NCBI GenBank assembly: GCA_022649165.1
Contig: JALCNR010000007.1
Coordinates: 1 to 64,000 of the forward strand
Direction of reading: 5' to 3'
DNA length: 64,000 nucleotides
Source: Actinomyces sp.
GTDB taxonomy: Bacteria; Actinomycetota; Actinomycetes; Actinomycetales; Actinomycetaceae
The notes beneath the pieces are model-generated. The model saw nothing but the letters and a program-made list of their open reading frames with translations, was not told the DNA's origin and made no database searches. Numbering within the stretch: the first letter of the stretch is position 1; each line of letters opens with the position of its first letter. Made by a program: the position numbers and the translations under genes. Positions 34,544 to 43,222 of the stretch are shown here, piece after piece.

Positions 34544-36103
34544 ATGACGACCAACGGAACCTACGTCCTCGGCATCGACTACGGCACGGAGTCGTGCCGC
34601 GTCGCGATCTGCGACCTCGAGGGACGCCCCCTCACCTTCGCCGCGACCGCCTACCCCACCGCCCACCCGCATCCGGGCTGGGCCGAGCAGAACCCCGAGG
34701 ACTGGTGGAACGCGCTGCAGGCCTCCACGCACAAGGCGCTGGCGAACTCCGGGGTCTCGCCCGCCTCGATCATCGGCATCTCCTACGACGCCACGACCCT
34801 GTCGATGGTGGCCATGGACGATCGCGGGACCGAGCTGCGCCCCGCCATCATGTGGATGGACGTGCGCGCCACCGACCAGGCGGCCCGCTCGAACGGATCC
34901 GACTCCGTGGCGCGCCTGTACAACGGAGGCGGCACCGCCCCCGCCATCGCCGAGTGGTATCCCTTCAAGGCCGCCTGGCTGAGGGAGAACGAGCCCGAGA
35001 CCTACGCGAGGGCAGCCCACCTCGTCGACGCCCCGGACTGGGTGACCTACAAGCTCACGGGCGAGTGGACCACCAACATCAACTCCGCGGCCCTGCGCAT
35101 GTACTACAACCGCGACAAGGGAGGCTGGCCCGTCGACTTCTACGAGACGATCGGGTGCGGCGACGTCTTCCCGAAGATCCCCGAGCGCGTCGTCGACCTG
35201 GGGCGGCCCGTCGGCGCGCTCGCGACGATCCCCGCCCAGCTCCTGGGGCTGCGCCCGGGCATCCCTGTCGCCCAGGGCCCTGGCGACGCCTGGGCCGGCC
35301 AGATCGGGCTGGGCGTCCTCGACCCCGGGTCGATGGCCCTGATCACCGGCTCCTCCCACGTCCTCACCGGGCAGTCCGCCACCGAGATCCACGGACCCGG
35401 ATTCTTCGGCGCCTACACCGACGGGGTCGTCCCCGGCCAATACACCGTCGAGTGCGGCCAGACCTCCACCGGTTCCGTCCTCAAGTGGTTCCGAGACAAC
35501 TTCGCGGCGGACTTGGTCCAGGCCGCGGAGAAGGTCGGGCTCAACCCGTACACGATCCTCGACGAGCGCGCCCGGGCCATCCGCCCCGGCAGCGACGGCC
35601 TCATCGTCACCGAGTACTTCCAAGGCAATCGGACTCCGTACTCCGACTCCCGGGCGCGGGGCATCATCTCGGGCCTGTCGCTCATGCACACGCCCGCCCA
35701 CATGTACAAGGCGATCCTCGAGGCCGTCTGCTACGGCACCGCCCTCAACATCCGCTCCGTGGAGGCGGCTGGGATGGACGTCCAGCGGCTGGTGGCCTGC
35801 GGGGGCGCCACGAAGAGCCGCGACTGGATCCAGATGCACGCCGACATCACCGGCGTGCCCGTCACCCTCACCGAGGTCGGGGACGCCGTGGTCCTGGGCA
35901 CCTGCATGCTCGCCGCGGTCGGCGCCGGCGCCTACGCCAGCCTCAACGAGGCCGCGGGCCGCATGGTCCACGACATCGAGGTCATCGAGCCTGATCCCGA
36001 GCGCCATGAGGAGTACGCCTTCTACGTCGACCGTTACGCCGAGCAGTTCCAGACGCTCCAGCCGATGCTCCACACGGTCGTCGACCACGAGAACCAGCAA
36101 TGA
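34544..36103 (+). CDS. FGGY-family kinase, ribulokinase-like
   Basis: This 519-residue kinase phosphorylates a sugar or polyol. IDYGTESCRVAI (residues 10-21) and the C-terminal FGGY signature region (YFQGNRTPYSDSRARGIISGLS near 355-376) identify the family. GPGDAWAGQIGLGV near 246 and GGATKSRDWIQMHADITG near 425 form the nucleotide pocket. Overall length and GTESCR resemble AraB-type ribulokinases and their relatives more than xylulokinase or glycerol kinase. Neither L-arabinose isomerase nor ribulose-phosphate 4-epimerase is present, so the substrate is probably not L-ribulose. It begins 41 bp after the phosphatase gene. Confidence 0.87.
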   Translation: MTTNGTYVLGIDYGTESCRVAICDLEGRPLTFAATAYPTAHPHPGWAEQNPEDWWNALQASTHKALANSGVSPASIIGISYDATTLSMVAMDDRGTELRPAIMWMDVRATDQAARSNGSDSVARLYNGGGTAPAIAEWYPFKAAWLRENEPETYARAAHLVDAPDWVTYKLTGEWTTNINSAALRMYYNRDKGGWPVDFYETIGCGDVFPKIPERVVDLGRPVGALATIPAQLLGLRPGIPVAQGPGDAWAGQIGLGVLDPGSMALITGSSHVLTGQSATEIHGPGFFGAYTDGVVPGQYTVECGQTSTGSVLKWFRDNFAADLVQAAEKVGLNPYTILDERARAIRPGSDGLIVTEYFQGNRTPYSDSRARGIISGLSLMHTPAHMYKAILEAVCYGTALNIRSVEAAGMDVQRLVACGGATKSRDWIQMHADITGVPVTLTEVGDAVVLGTCMLAAVGAGAYASLNEAAGRMVHDIEVIEPDPERHEEYAFYVDRYAEQFQTLQPMLHTVVDHENQQ

Positions 36104-36118
36104 TTGGAGATCCCACAC

Positions 36119-37477
36119 ATGTCTGACCTCATCCGGCAGGCCCTGGCGGACGCGGACGACACCGCGGTCGTCGTCATGGGCCACGATGTCCTGGGCGAGA
36201 CCGGTCGCGTCTTCACCGAGCTCTTCGGCGGCGCCCGAGCCATCGTGGTCGCCGACGAGAACACCTGGGCGGTGGCGGCAGACGCGGTGACCGCCTCGCT
36301 GAGGGCCGCCGGAGTGCCCCTGGAGGACCCCTATGTCTTCCCCGGGCGCCCGACGCTCTACGCCAGCTACGACAACGCGGAGAAGCTGCGCGACCATCTG
36401 CGCGGGGTCGACGCCATCGCCTGTTCGATCGGGTCGGGTTCTCTCAACGACCTCACGAAGCGCGCGAGCGACGAGCTGGGGCGCCGGTACATGAACGTGT
36501 GCACGGCGGCCTCGATGGACGGATACGCGGCCTTCGGCGCGTCCCTGACGGAGAACGGCTTCAAGCACACCATGAGCTGCCGGGCTCCCCAGGCGCTCAT
36601 CGCCGACCTGCCGACCATGGCGGGGGCCCCCCGGCGGTGCACCGCGTCGGGGCTGGGCGACCTCATCGAGAAGATCCCCGCCGGCGCCGACTGGATCCTC
36701 GCCGACGAACTCGGCGTCGAGCCGATCGACCAGGAGGTCTGGGACCTCGTGCAGGGACCGCTCCCCCATGCGATCAGCGATCCCGTCGGCCTGGCGGAAG
36801 GGCGTCCCGAGGCCTTCGAGGGCCTCGCGGAGGGCCTCATCATGTCGGGGCTGTCCATGCAGAAGTACCGGATCAGCTCCCGCCCGGCCTCCGGGGCCGG
36901 GCACCAGTTCTCCCACGTCTGGGAGATGGAGCACCTGGGGATGGACCAGGATCCGCCTCTCACCCACGGTCTGAAGGTCGGCCTGGGCACCATCGCGGTC
37001 CTCGCCCTGTGGGAGCGCGTCCTCGACCTCGATCTCTCCGCTCTCAACATCGATGCGCGCGCCGCGGCCTGGCCGGACGCTGAGGCGATGGAGGCCCGGG
37101 TCCGCGCCAGTTTCACTGGGACGATGGTCGAACCGGCGGTCAAGGAGACCATGGCGAAGCACCTCACCGCCGACCAGCTGCGTGAGCGCCTCGCCCTCAT
37201 CCAGGAGAGGTGGCCCTCCATCCGCGAGCGCTGCCGCGCTCAGGTCCAGCCCGCCGCGACGGTCGAGAAGATCCTGGCCGACGTCGGCGCTGTCACGCAT
37301 CCCCAGCAGATCGGTCTGACCCGGCGGCGCTTCCGCGACACCTACCTGCGGTGCCGCATGATCCGCAGCCGCTACACCCTGGTGGACTTCCTTGAAGAGC
37401 TCGGCGTCCTGGAGTCCGAGACCGACAGTCTCTTCGCCCCGGACGGTTTCTGGGGCCGGCGCCCCTGGACGAAGTGA
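36119..37477 (+). CDS. AraM-like sn-glycerol-1-phosphate dehydrogenase
   Basis: This 452-residue enzyme belongs to the iron/zinc alcohol-dehydrogenase-like group that includes AraM/EgsA, which reduces dihydroxyacetone phosphate to sn-glycerol 1-phosphate. It shows SIGSGSLNDLTKRAS near residue 105 (NAD site), CTAASMDGYAAFGASL near 128, and likely metal-binding histidines in AGHQFSHVWEMEH and LTHGLKVGLGT near 262-285. It is longer than AraM (about 394). A different polyol phosphate could be its substrate. It starts at ATG 36119, 15 bp after the kinase, behind TTGGAGATCC. Confidence 0.85.
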   Translation: MSDLIRQALADADDTAVVVMGHDVLGETGRVFTELFGGARAIVVADENTWAVAADAVTASLRAAGVPLEDPYVFPGRPTLYASYDNAEKLRDHLRGVDAIACSIGSGSLNDLTKRASDELGRRYMNVCTAASMDGYAAFGASLTENGFKHTMSCRAPQALIADLPTMAGAPRRCTASGLGDLIEKIPAGADWILADELGVEPIDQEVWDLVQGPLPHAISDPVGLAEGRPEAFEGLAEGLIMSGLSMQKYRISSRPASGAGHQFSHVWEMEHLGMDQDPPLTHGLKVGLGTIAVLALWERVLDLDLSALNIDARAAAWPDAEAMEARVRASFTGTMVEPAVKETMAKHLTADQLRERLALIQERWPSIRERCRAQVQPAATVEKILADVGAVTHPQQIGLTRRRFRDTYLRCRMIRSRYTLVDFLEELGVLESETDSLFAPDGFWGRRPWTK

Positions 37478-37512
37478 ATCCGCCCCCACCCCACCCTGCC
37501 CTGGAGGCACAT

Positions 37513-39582
37513 ATGACAGAACTGACCTGGACCGACGACGACGCGCGCGCTGTCGACATCGCCCGGGTGCTGGCCGCCGACGCGGTGCAGAGGACCGGGA
37601 ACGGGCACCCGGGCACACCGATCTCCCTGGCGCCCCTCGCCCACCTCCTGTACCACAAGGTCCTCCGGATGGATCCTCGGGACCCCCACTGGCTGGGCCG
37701 CGACCGATTCGTCCTCTCCGCGGGCCATGCCTCGATGCTCCAGTACGCCCAGCTCTACAGCGCCGGCCTCGGACTGGAGCTGGAGGACCTCGAATCCCTG
37801 CGCACCGAGGGATCGCTGACGCCGGGGCACCCCGAGTACGGGCGCACCCGGTTCGTGGAGACGACGACCGGGCCGCTCGGCGCCGGACTGTCCACGGCGG
37901 TCGGCATGGCGATGGCCGCTCGGCGCGAGCACGGGCTCTACGACCCCGGCACGCCCCTGGGGGAGTCCGTCTTCGACCACGACGTCTACGTCATCGCCGG
38001 TGACGGATGCCTGCAGGAGGGCGTGCAGGCGGAGGCCGCTTCCCTGGCGGGGACCCAGGAGCTCGGAAACCTCGTGGTCCTCTACGACGACAACCGCATC
38101 ACCATCGAGGGCGACACCCGCATCGCCTTCACCGAGGACGTCGAGGCCCGGTACCGCGCCTACGGCTGGCACGTCCAGCACGTCGACTGGACGCAGGGGG
38201 GAACCGGCTACCGCGAGGACGTCCGCGCCCTCCACCGGGCGATCGAGGCCGCCCGCGCCGTCGCCGACCGCCCCAGCCTCATCCGGCTGACGACCGTCAT
38301 CGGATGGCCCCTGCCGACGAAACAGGGATCGGAGTCGGTGCACGGCTCCGCCATCGGCGAGGACGAGATCGCCGCCCTGAAGAGGGTCCTGGGGATGCCT
38401 CCGGAGCCCTTCGGCTTCGACGCCTCCGTCATCGAACGGACCCGCGCCGCCCTCGCCGGCCGCGCCGCGCAGGAGCGCGCCGAGTGGGACAGCCGTTTCG
38501 GGCGGTGGCGCTCGTCCGCCCCCGAGCGGGCGGCCCTGCTCGACCGCGTCCGTGCGGGCCGGCTCCCCGACGCGCTCGCCCTGCCGGCGTTCCCGGAGGG
38601 GAGGATGAGCACGCGGAAGGCCTCAGGCAAGGTCCTCGACGCGCTCGGGCCCCAGCTGCCCGAGCTGTGGGGCGGGTCCGCGGACCTGGCGGGTTCGAAC
38701 AACACCACGATGTCGGGAGAGGACTCGTTCCTGCCCTCGGACCGCGCCGGAGCGCACTGGCCGGGGAGTCTGTTCGGCCGGGTCCTCCATTTCGGCGTAC
38801 GCGAGCACGCGATGGGAGGGGCCCTCAACGGGATCACCCTGTCAGGACTCACCCGCGCCTACGGAGGCACCTTCTTCGTCTTCTCCGACTACATGCGCCC
38901 AGCCGTGCGCCTGGCCGCGCTCATGGGCATCGGGTCCGTCTTCGTGTGGACCCATGACTCCATCGGCGTCGGCGAGGACGGACCGACCCACCAGCCGGTC
39001 GAGCACCTGGCGAGCTACCGGGCGATCCCGGGCCTCGACATCGTGCGCCCCGCGGACGCCAACGAGACGGCAGTCGTCTGGAGGGAGATCCTCTCCCACC
39101 GCGACCGTCCCGCGGGCCTGGTCCTGTCGCGCCAGGACCTGCGCACGGTGGACCGCGAGGATCCGGCCTTCGCCTCCGCGGAGGGGGCGGCGCGGGGCGC
39201 CTACGTGCTGCGCGAGGCCTCGGCGTCCCCCGAGCTCATCCTCATCGCCACCGGGTCCGAGGTGGAGGCGGCCCTGGAGGCCCAGGACCTGCTGGAGTCC
39301 CAGGGCGTCGCCACGCGCGTCGTGTCCATGCCCTGCCAGGAGTGGTTCGACGCCCAGGACGCCGGCTATCGGGACTCCGTCCTGCCGGAGAATGTGCCGG
39401 CCCGGGTCAGCATCGAGGCGGGTCTGGCCCTGGGGTGGAGCCGCTACGTCGGACCGCGCGGAGCCTCGGTCAGCCTCGAGCATTTCGGCGAGTCCGCCCC
39501 CGGCGGGCGCCTCATGGAGAAATTCGGCTTCACCGGCGAGCACGTCGCCCAGGTGGCCAGGGACGTCCTCGCGAGCATGTGA
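37513..39582 (+). CDS. tkt: Transketolase
   Basis: This 689-residue thiamine-diphosphate enzyme transfers two-carbon units, for example joining erythrose 4-phosphate with the donor unit of xylulose 5-phosphate. GNGHPGTP (residues 31-38), GDGCLQEGVQAEAASLAG near 163 (ThDP/Mg site), and THDSIGVGEDGPTHQPVEHL near 480 are diagnostic. Length is normal. A growing actinobacterium normally has a housekeeping tkt-tal pair elsewhere, so this is likely a pathway-specific copy; that cannot be seen here. It starts at ATG 37513 after CTGGAGGCACAT. Confidence 0.95.
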   Translation: MTELTWTDDDARAVDIARVLAADAVQRTGNGHPGTPISLAPLAHLLYHKVLRMDPRDPHWLGRDRFVLSAGHASMLQYAQLYSAGLGLELEDLESLRTEGSLTPGHPEYGRTRFVETTTGPLGAGLSTAVGMAMAARREHGLYDPGTPLGESVFDHDVYVIAGDGCLQEGVQAEAASLAGTQELGNLVVLYDDNRITIEGDTRIAFTEDVEARYRAYGWHVQHVDWTQGGTGYREDVRALHRAIEAARAVADRPSLIRLTTVIGWPLPTKQGSESVHGSAIGEDEIAALKRVLGMPPEPFGFDASVIERTRAALAGRAAQERAEWDSRFGRWRSSAPERAALLDRVRAGRLPDALALPAFPEGRMSTRKASGKVLDALGPQLPELWGGSADLAGSNNTTMSGEDSFLPSDRAGAHWPGSLFGRVLHFGVREHAMGGALNGITLSGLTRAYGGTFFVFSDYMRPAVRLAALMGIGSVFVWTHDSIGVGEDGPTHQPVEHLASYRAIPGLDIVRPADANETAVVWREILSHRDRPAGLVLSRQDLRTVDREDPAFASAEGAARGAYVLREASASPELILIATGSEVEAALEAQDLLESQGVATRVVSMPCQEWFDAQDAGYRDSVLPENVPARVSIEAGLALGWSRYVGPRGASVSLEHFGESAPGGRLMEKFGFTGEHVAQVARDVLASM

Positions 39583-39602
39583 GGACCCAAGGGGAGGAAA
39601 CG

Positions 39603-39643
39603 CACCGGGGGCCCGGCCGCTGACCACGGTCAGGCCCCCGGTG
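39603..39643. terminator. Convergent hairpin between tkt and the DeoR gene
   Basis: CACCGGGGGCC (39603-39613) pairs with GGCCCCCGGTG (39633-39643), an 11-bp perfect stem with a 19-nt loop. It overlaps the last codons of the DeoR gene and could act on both strands. Confidence 0.55.
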
Positions 39644-40451
39644 TCGTCTCCTCGTCGAGGTGCGGCGCGACCTCGACCATCACTCCTTGTGCCCGCAGGC
39701 CCTCGACCGTCTCCCCCGTCGTCCCGGAATCGACGACGACGGCGTCGAACTCGTCGAGGGTGGCGAACTGGAAGAGGGCCCGGCGTGAGAACTTCGAATG
39801 GTCGAGGAGCATGATCCGCCGCTCGGCGGAGTCGAGCATCGCGCGCTTGACCGCGACGTTGTCCTGGTAGGGATGGAAGCATGCCAGCCCGGAGATCCCC
39901 GAAGCCGACACTACGGAGACGTCGGCGTGCATCGAACGGACGAAGTCCGTCACCGAGGGGCCCATCAGCGAGCGCGCCCACGGCTCATAGGTCCCTCCCG
40001 CCAGGACCAGCTTGATCGAGTTGCGCTCGACGACCTCGTTGGCCACGAGCAGGGAGTTCGTCACGATGGTGAGCGGCATCGTCTGCGGAAGGGCTCTGAG
40101 CAGCCAGATGCCCGACGTCGAGTCGTCGAGCATCAGCGATCCCCCGGAGGGGACCATCTGCGCGGCGACGGCCGCGACATCGCGTTTGAGCGCCGCCTGC
40201 TGTTCCAGGCGGAACTCGGCGTCGGCCTCCTGCATCGCGGAGGCGACGGCGACCACCTTGCCTCGATGGCGCTGGAGGACGCCGCGGTCCTCCAGCTGGG
40301 CGAGATCGCGGTAGACGGTCATCACGGACACGCCCGTCAGCGCCGCGAGCTTCTCGACGCTGATCGTGCCGTGCTTGATCACCGCCTCGGCGATCGCCAG
40401 CTGACGTTCCTTGGGGCCGTCCGCCTGGGTGTCCCCCGTGTTCCTCGCCAT
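39630..40451 (-). CDS. DeoR/GlpR-family repressor
   Basis: The 273-residue regulator has an N-terminal helix-turn-helix (residues 14-70; ISVEKLAALTGVSVMTVYRDLAQLEDRG is the family signature, MTVYRDL in the recognition helix) and a DeoRC effector domain related to sugar-phosphate isomerases (MLDDSTSGIWLLRAL, IVTNSLLVANEV, VLAGGTY). Such proteins bind a phosphosugar. Its place between the two halves of the cluster makes it the best candidate to bind the paired CAT-N5-ATG promoter elements. I start it at ATG 40451 behind GAGAGGAGGCG. It is 45 bp downstream of rpiB. Confidence 0.9.
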   Translation of the reverse strand: MARNTGDTQADGPKERQLAIAEAVIKHGTISVEKLAALTGVSVMTVYRDLAQLEDRGVLQRHRGKVVAVASAMQEADAEFRLEQQAALKRDVAAVAAQMVPSGGSLMLDDSTSGIWLLRALPQTMPLTIVTNSLLVANEVVERNSIKLVLAGGTYEPWARSLMGPSVTDFVRSMHADVSVVSASGISGLACFHPYQDNVAVKRAMLDSAERRIMLLDHSKFSRRALFQFATLDEFDAVVVDSGTTGETVEGLRAQGVMVEVAPHLDEETTPGA

Positions 40452-40496
40452 CCGCGCGCCTCCTCTCACATCGGGTGTCCGCGAGTGGTCGCGCCC

Positions 40497-40946
40497 TCAG
40501 GCGCCGAGGGCCGCGCCCACCTGATCGATCTGGGCCACTCGGCGGGCGTGGCGCCCGCCGAGGAAGTCGGTGGCGAGCCACACGTCGACGATCTCCTCTG
40601 CGACGCCCGGCCCGACGACGCGCGCCCCGATGGCCAGGGCGTTCGCATCGTTGTGCTCGCGGGACAGCCGCGCGGAGAACGCCTCGGAGACGATGGCGCA
40701 GCGGACGCCCGCCACCTTGTTCGCCGACATGCCGATCCCCTGGCCGGTGCCGCACACCAGGACCGCCCGATCGGCCTCGCCGGAGGCGACCTTGCGCGCG
40801 GCCGCCTCCCCGAAGACGGGATAGTCGCAGGACTGCGTGGAATGGGTTCCCACGTCGATGACCTCGTGGCCCTGGTCGCGCAGCCGCCGCGCCAGGTGCT
40901 CCTTCAGCTCGAAGCCCGCGTGATCGCTTCCCATCGCGATTCTCAT
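40497..40946 (-). CDS. rpiB: Ribose-5-phosphate isomerase B, canonical type
   Basis: This 149-residue isomerase has the usual RpiB motifs: GSDHAGFELKEHL (residues 6-18), DYPVFG near 41, CGTGQGIGMSANK with catalytic Cys65, EHNDANALAIGARV near 98, and GGRHARRV near 133. It interconverts ribose 5-phosphate and ribulose 5-phosphate (or a similar pair). It clearly differs from the second, divergent copy at 31873. It starts at ATG 40946 behind GGATGGAGGATCG and is co-directional with the DeoR gene. Confidence 0.93.
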   Translation of the reverse strand: MRIAMGSDHAGFELKEHLARRLRDQGHEVIDVGTHSTQSCDYPVFGEAAARKVASGEADRAVLVCGTGQGIGMSANKVAGVRCAIVSEAFSARLSREHNDANALAIGARVVGPGVAEEIVDVWLATDFLGGRHARRVAQIDQVGAALGA

Positions 40947-41089
40947 CGATCCTCCATCCGTGTCGGACCTCCATTGTCCCTGCCCGCAGGCGCCGAGGCG
41001 ACGCGCCATGCCGCCGGACGGCGGATGGCCTCGGCCTCGCCCCGCGCTAATGTGGCTCCGACGCGACGCGACACCCAGGAGGCCTCCCC

Positions 41090-42262
41090 ATGACGATCCG
41101 CACCTTCACCGATGAGGAGCTCCGCCGCGTGGGCGGCCTGAAGTGGAGCGGGATCACCACAGGGGACGGCTCCCCCACGATCGGCGCGTGGGTGGCGGAG
41201 ATGGACTTCGCCACCGCGCCTCCTGTGGCCGAGGCGATGAAACGGGCCATCGACGACGGCTTGCTCGGCTACCAGCCGACCTGGCTGGCCGGGCGGGTCG
41301 CCGAGGCGCTCTCCGCCTTCGAGCGCCGCCGCTTCGGATGGGACGTGGACCCCGCGCACATCCGGCTGGCGGAGTCCGTCCTGCCCGCCCTGCGCGCCAC
41401 GCTCACGCACCTGGTGCGCCCCGGAGCCCCCGTGGTCGTCCCCACCCCGGCCTACATGCCGTTCCTCACGATCCCCGAGGAGCTGGGCCACGAGGTCATC
41501 CAGGTGCCCTCCCTGCATGGAGACGGAGCCTGCGGGCACGGCTGGGCGCTGGACCTGGAGGGCATCCGGGCGGGCCTGGAGGCCGGGGCCGGCCTGGTCA
41601 TGCTGTGCAACCCGTGGAACCCCACGGGGCGCGTCCTCACCGAGAAGGAGCTGCGGGGCCTCCAGGGCGTCGTCGCCGGCTTCGACGCGCTGGTGTTCTC
41701 CGATGAGATCCACAGCCCGCTGGTCCTCGGGGAATGCGGACGCTTCCTCTCCTACGCCCGGCTCGGCCCCGAGTTCGCCGCCCACACCGTCACGGCCACC
41801 GCCGCCTCCAAGGGGTGGAACATCGCCGGATTGCCCTGCGCGCAGGTGGTCCTGCCGGACGACGACCTCAGACGGCGATGGGACGCCTTCGGCCCGTCGG
41901 TGGCCCACGGCGCCTCCACCATCGGGGCGCTGGGCACCGTGGCCGCCTACCTGCATGGGGATGACTGGCAGGCCGAGGTCCGCGCGGTCGTCGAGGAGAA
42001 CATCGACCTCGCCCTGGAGGCCGCGGCGGGCACCGGCATCGACCTCGTCCGCCCTCAGGGCACCTACCTCACCTGGTGGGGTTTCGAGGGGCTGGGCCTG
42101 CCCTCCTCCCCCGCCACCGTCCTGCGGGAGCGCAGCCGCATCGCGACGAACGACGGCGCCGCCCTCGGTCGCGGCTACGAGCAGTGGGCCCGCATCAACC
42201 TGGCGTGCTCCCCCGCCGCCGCCCGGGAGATCGTCGAGGGCGTCCTGGGCGTCCTCGCCTGA
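41090..42262 (+). CDS. PLP-dependent C-S lyase/aminotransferase, MalY/PatB family
   Basis: This 390-residue fold-type I PLP enzyme has WVAEMDFATAPPV near residue 35, NPWNPTGRV near 178, DEIHSPL near 205, and the PLP lysine in TATAASKGWNIAGL near 240. This matches the PatB/MalY branch, which cleaves cystathionine or cysteine conjugates. It is divergent from rpiB and not obviously tied to the sugar cluster. It starts at ATG 41090 after CAGGAGGCCTCCCC. Confidence 0.9.
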   Translation: MTIRTFTDEELRRVGGLKWSGITTGDGSPTIGAWVAEMDFATAPPVAEAMKRAIDDGLLGYQPTWLAGRVAEALSAFERRRFGWDVDPAHIRLAESVLPALRATLTHLVRPGAPVVVPTPAYMPFLTIPEELGHEVIQVPSLHGDGACGHGWALDLEGIRAGLEAGAGLVMLCNPWNPTGRVLTEKELRGLQGVVAGFDALVFSDEIHSPLVLGECGRFLSYARLGPEFAAHTVTATAASKGWNIAGLPCAQVVLPDDDLRRRWDAFGPSVAHGASTIGALGTVAAYLHGDDWQAEVRAVVEENIDLALEAAAGTGIDLVRPQGTYLTWWGFEGLGLPSSPATVLRERSRIATNDGAALGRGYEQWARINLACSPAAAREIVEGVLGVLA

Positions 42263-42281
42263 TCGGCCGAGGACGCCCAGG
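42244..42281. terminator. Convergent hairpin after the PatB-like gene
   Basis: CCTGGGCGTCCTCG (42244-42257) and CGAGGACGCCCAGG (42268-42281) form a perfect 14-bp stem around the PatB-like stop codon, between it and the aquaporin gene that reads toward it. No T run, but position suggests a two-way transcription stop. Confidence 0.6.
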
Positions 42282-42287
42282 CGCGCG

Positions 42288-43109
42288 TCATGCCGCCATG
42301 CCGAGGGCGTAGACGGCGACCGTCGCCAGGGAGGACCCCACGATCGGCGCGGTGATCGGGATCCAGGAGTAGGACCAGTCGGCCGGCGTCTTCCCCGGGA
42401 TGGGCAGGATCGTGTACGCGATGCGCGGGGACAGGTCCCTCGCCGGGTTCAGCGCGTAGCCCGTCGCCCCGCCGAGGCCCATGCCGATCGTCACGATGAC
42501 CAACGCCACGGCCAGCGGCCCGATCTGCGTCGGTGTCCCGCCCGAGACCAGCACCCACGCGACGAGGATGCCGGTCGCCACGACCTCGGTGACGAAGTTC
42601 CACCCGTAGCTGCGCACGGCCGGACCGGTGGCGAAGGTCCCGAGCTTGACCCCGGGCTCGGTGGGCTGGTCGTACTGGCGCTTAAGCGCGAGCCACGCCA
42701 GGACCGCGCCCACGAACGCCCCGAGGAACTGGGCCGCGAGGTAGATCCCGACATTTCGGGCGCTCACCGGGATGCCGCCCTGCCCGACCGGCAGGCCATT
42801 GAGCGTGACGGATCCGTCGAACCCGTGGGCGATCACCTTGGCCACGGTCACCGAGGGATTGAGGTGGGCCCCTGTCTTCCACGCCCCGTAGCAGCCGGCG
42901 AAGACCGCGAAACCCCAGCCGAGGGTCACCACGACCCACCCGGAGTTCGAGGCCTTGGACCGGGGGAGGAAGACCGCCGCCGTGACGGCGGTCCCGATCG
43001 TCATCATGATCGCGGTCCCCAGGAACTCGGAACTGAACATGTCCCATGGCGTGGGGACCGCCGGGACATCCGTCGTCGTCGCCACGGTGAGCAATGCGTC
43101 CAACATCAT
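42288..43109 (-). CDS. Aquaglyceroporin (MIP family), GlpF-like
   Basis: This 273-residue channel has six membrane segments and two half-helix motifs: HLNPSVT near residue 84 (NPS in place of NPA) and YALNPARDLSPR near 225. The aspartate directly after the second NPAR is typical of glycerol-conducting rather than water-only channels. GlpF-type pores are known to pass small polyols including erythritol. It is the last gene of the right-hand leftward group, 113 bp after the aldolase gene. I start it at the first of two ATGs (43109), after AGAAGGCAACG. Confidence 0.9.
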   Translation of the reverse strand: MMLDALLTVATTTDVPAVPTPWDMFSSEFLGTAIMMTIGTAVTAAVFLPRSKASNSGWVVVTLGWGFAVFAGCYGAWKTGAHLNPSVTVAKVIAHGFDGSVTLNGLPVGQGGIPVSARNVGIYLAAQFLGAFVGAVLAWLALKRQYDQPTEPGVKLGTFATGPAVRSYGWNFVTEVVATGILVAWVLVSGGTPTQIGPLAVALVIVTIGMGLGGATGYALNPARDLSPRIAYTILPIPGKTPADWSYSWIPITAPIVGSSLATVAVYALGMAA

Positions 43110-43136
43110 CGTTGCCTTCTTCTCGTGTGGGGGATG

Positions 43137-43201
43137 CCGTGGCCCGGACGGCCGGTGGCTCGCGCTCGCGCCGGCCGGACCACGGCCCCGTCCCGGGACG
43201 G
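43137..43201. repeat. Two strong hairpins between aldolase and aquaporin genes
   Basis: CCGTGG (43137) with an inner CCGG-rich arm pairs with CCGGCCGGACCACGG (43171-43185), and a separate 14-nt perfect palindrome CCGTCCCGGGACGG follows at 43188-43201. They could stabilise or partly end the mRNA between the enzyme genes and the channel gene. Confidence 0.5.
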
Positions 43202-43222
43202 TCCCGGGCGGGTCGTCGTCCT

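Noticed and set aside
34523-37618. Minus-strand open frame of 1031 codons
   Set aside because: It is antisense to the FGGY kinase, the AraM-like gene and tkt; no domain is seen in it.
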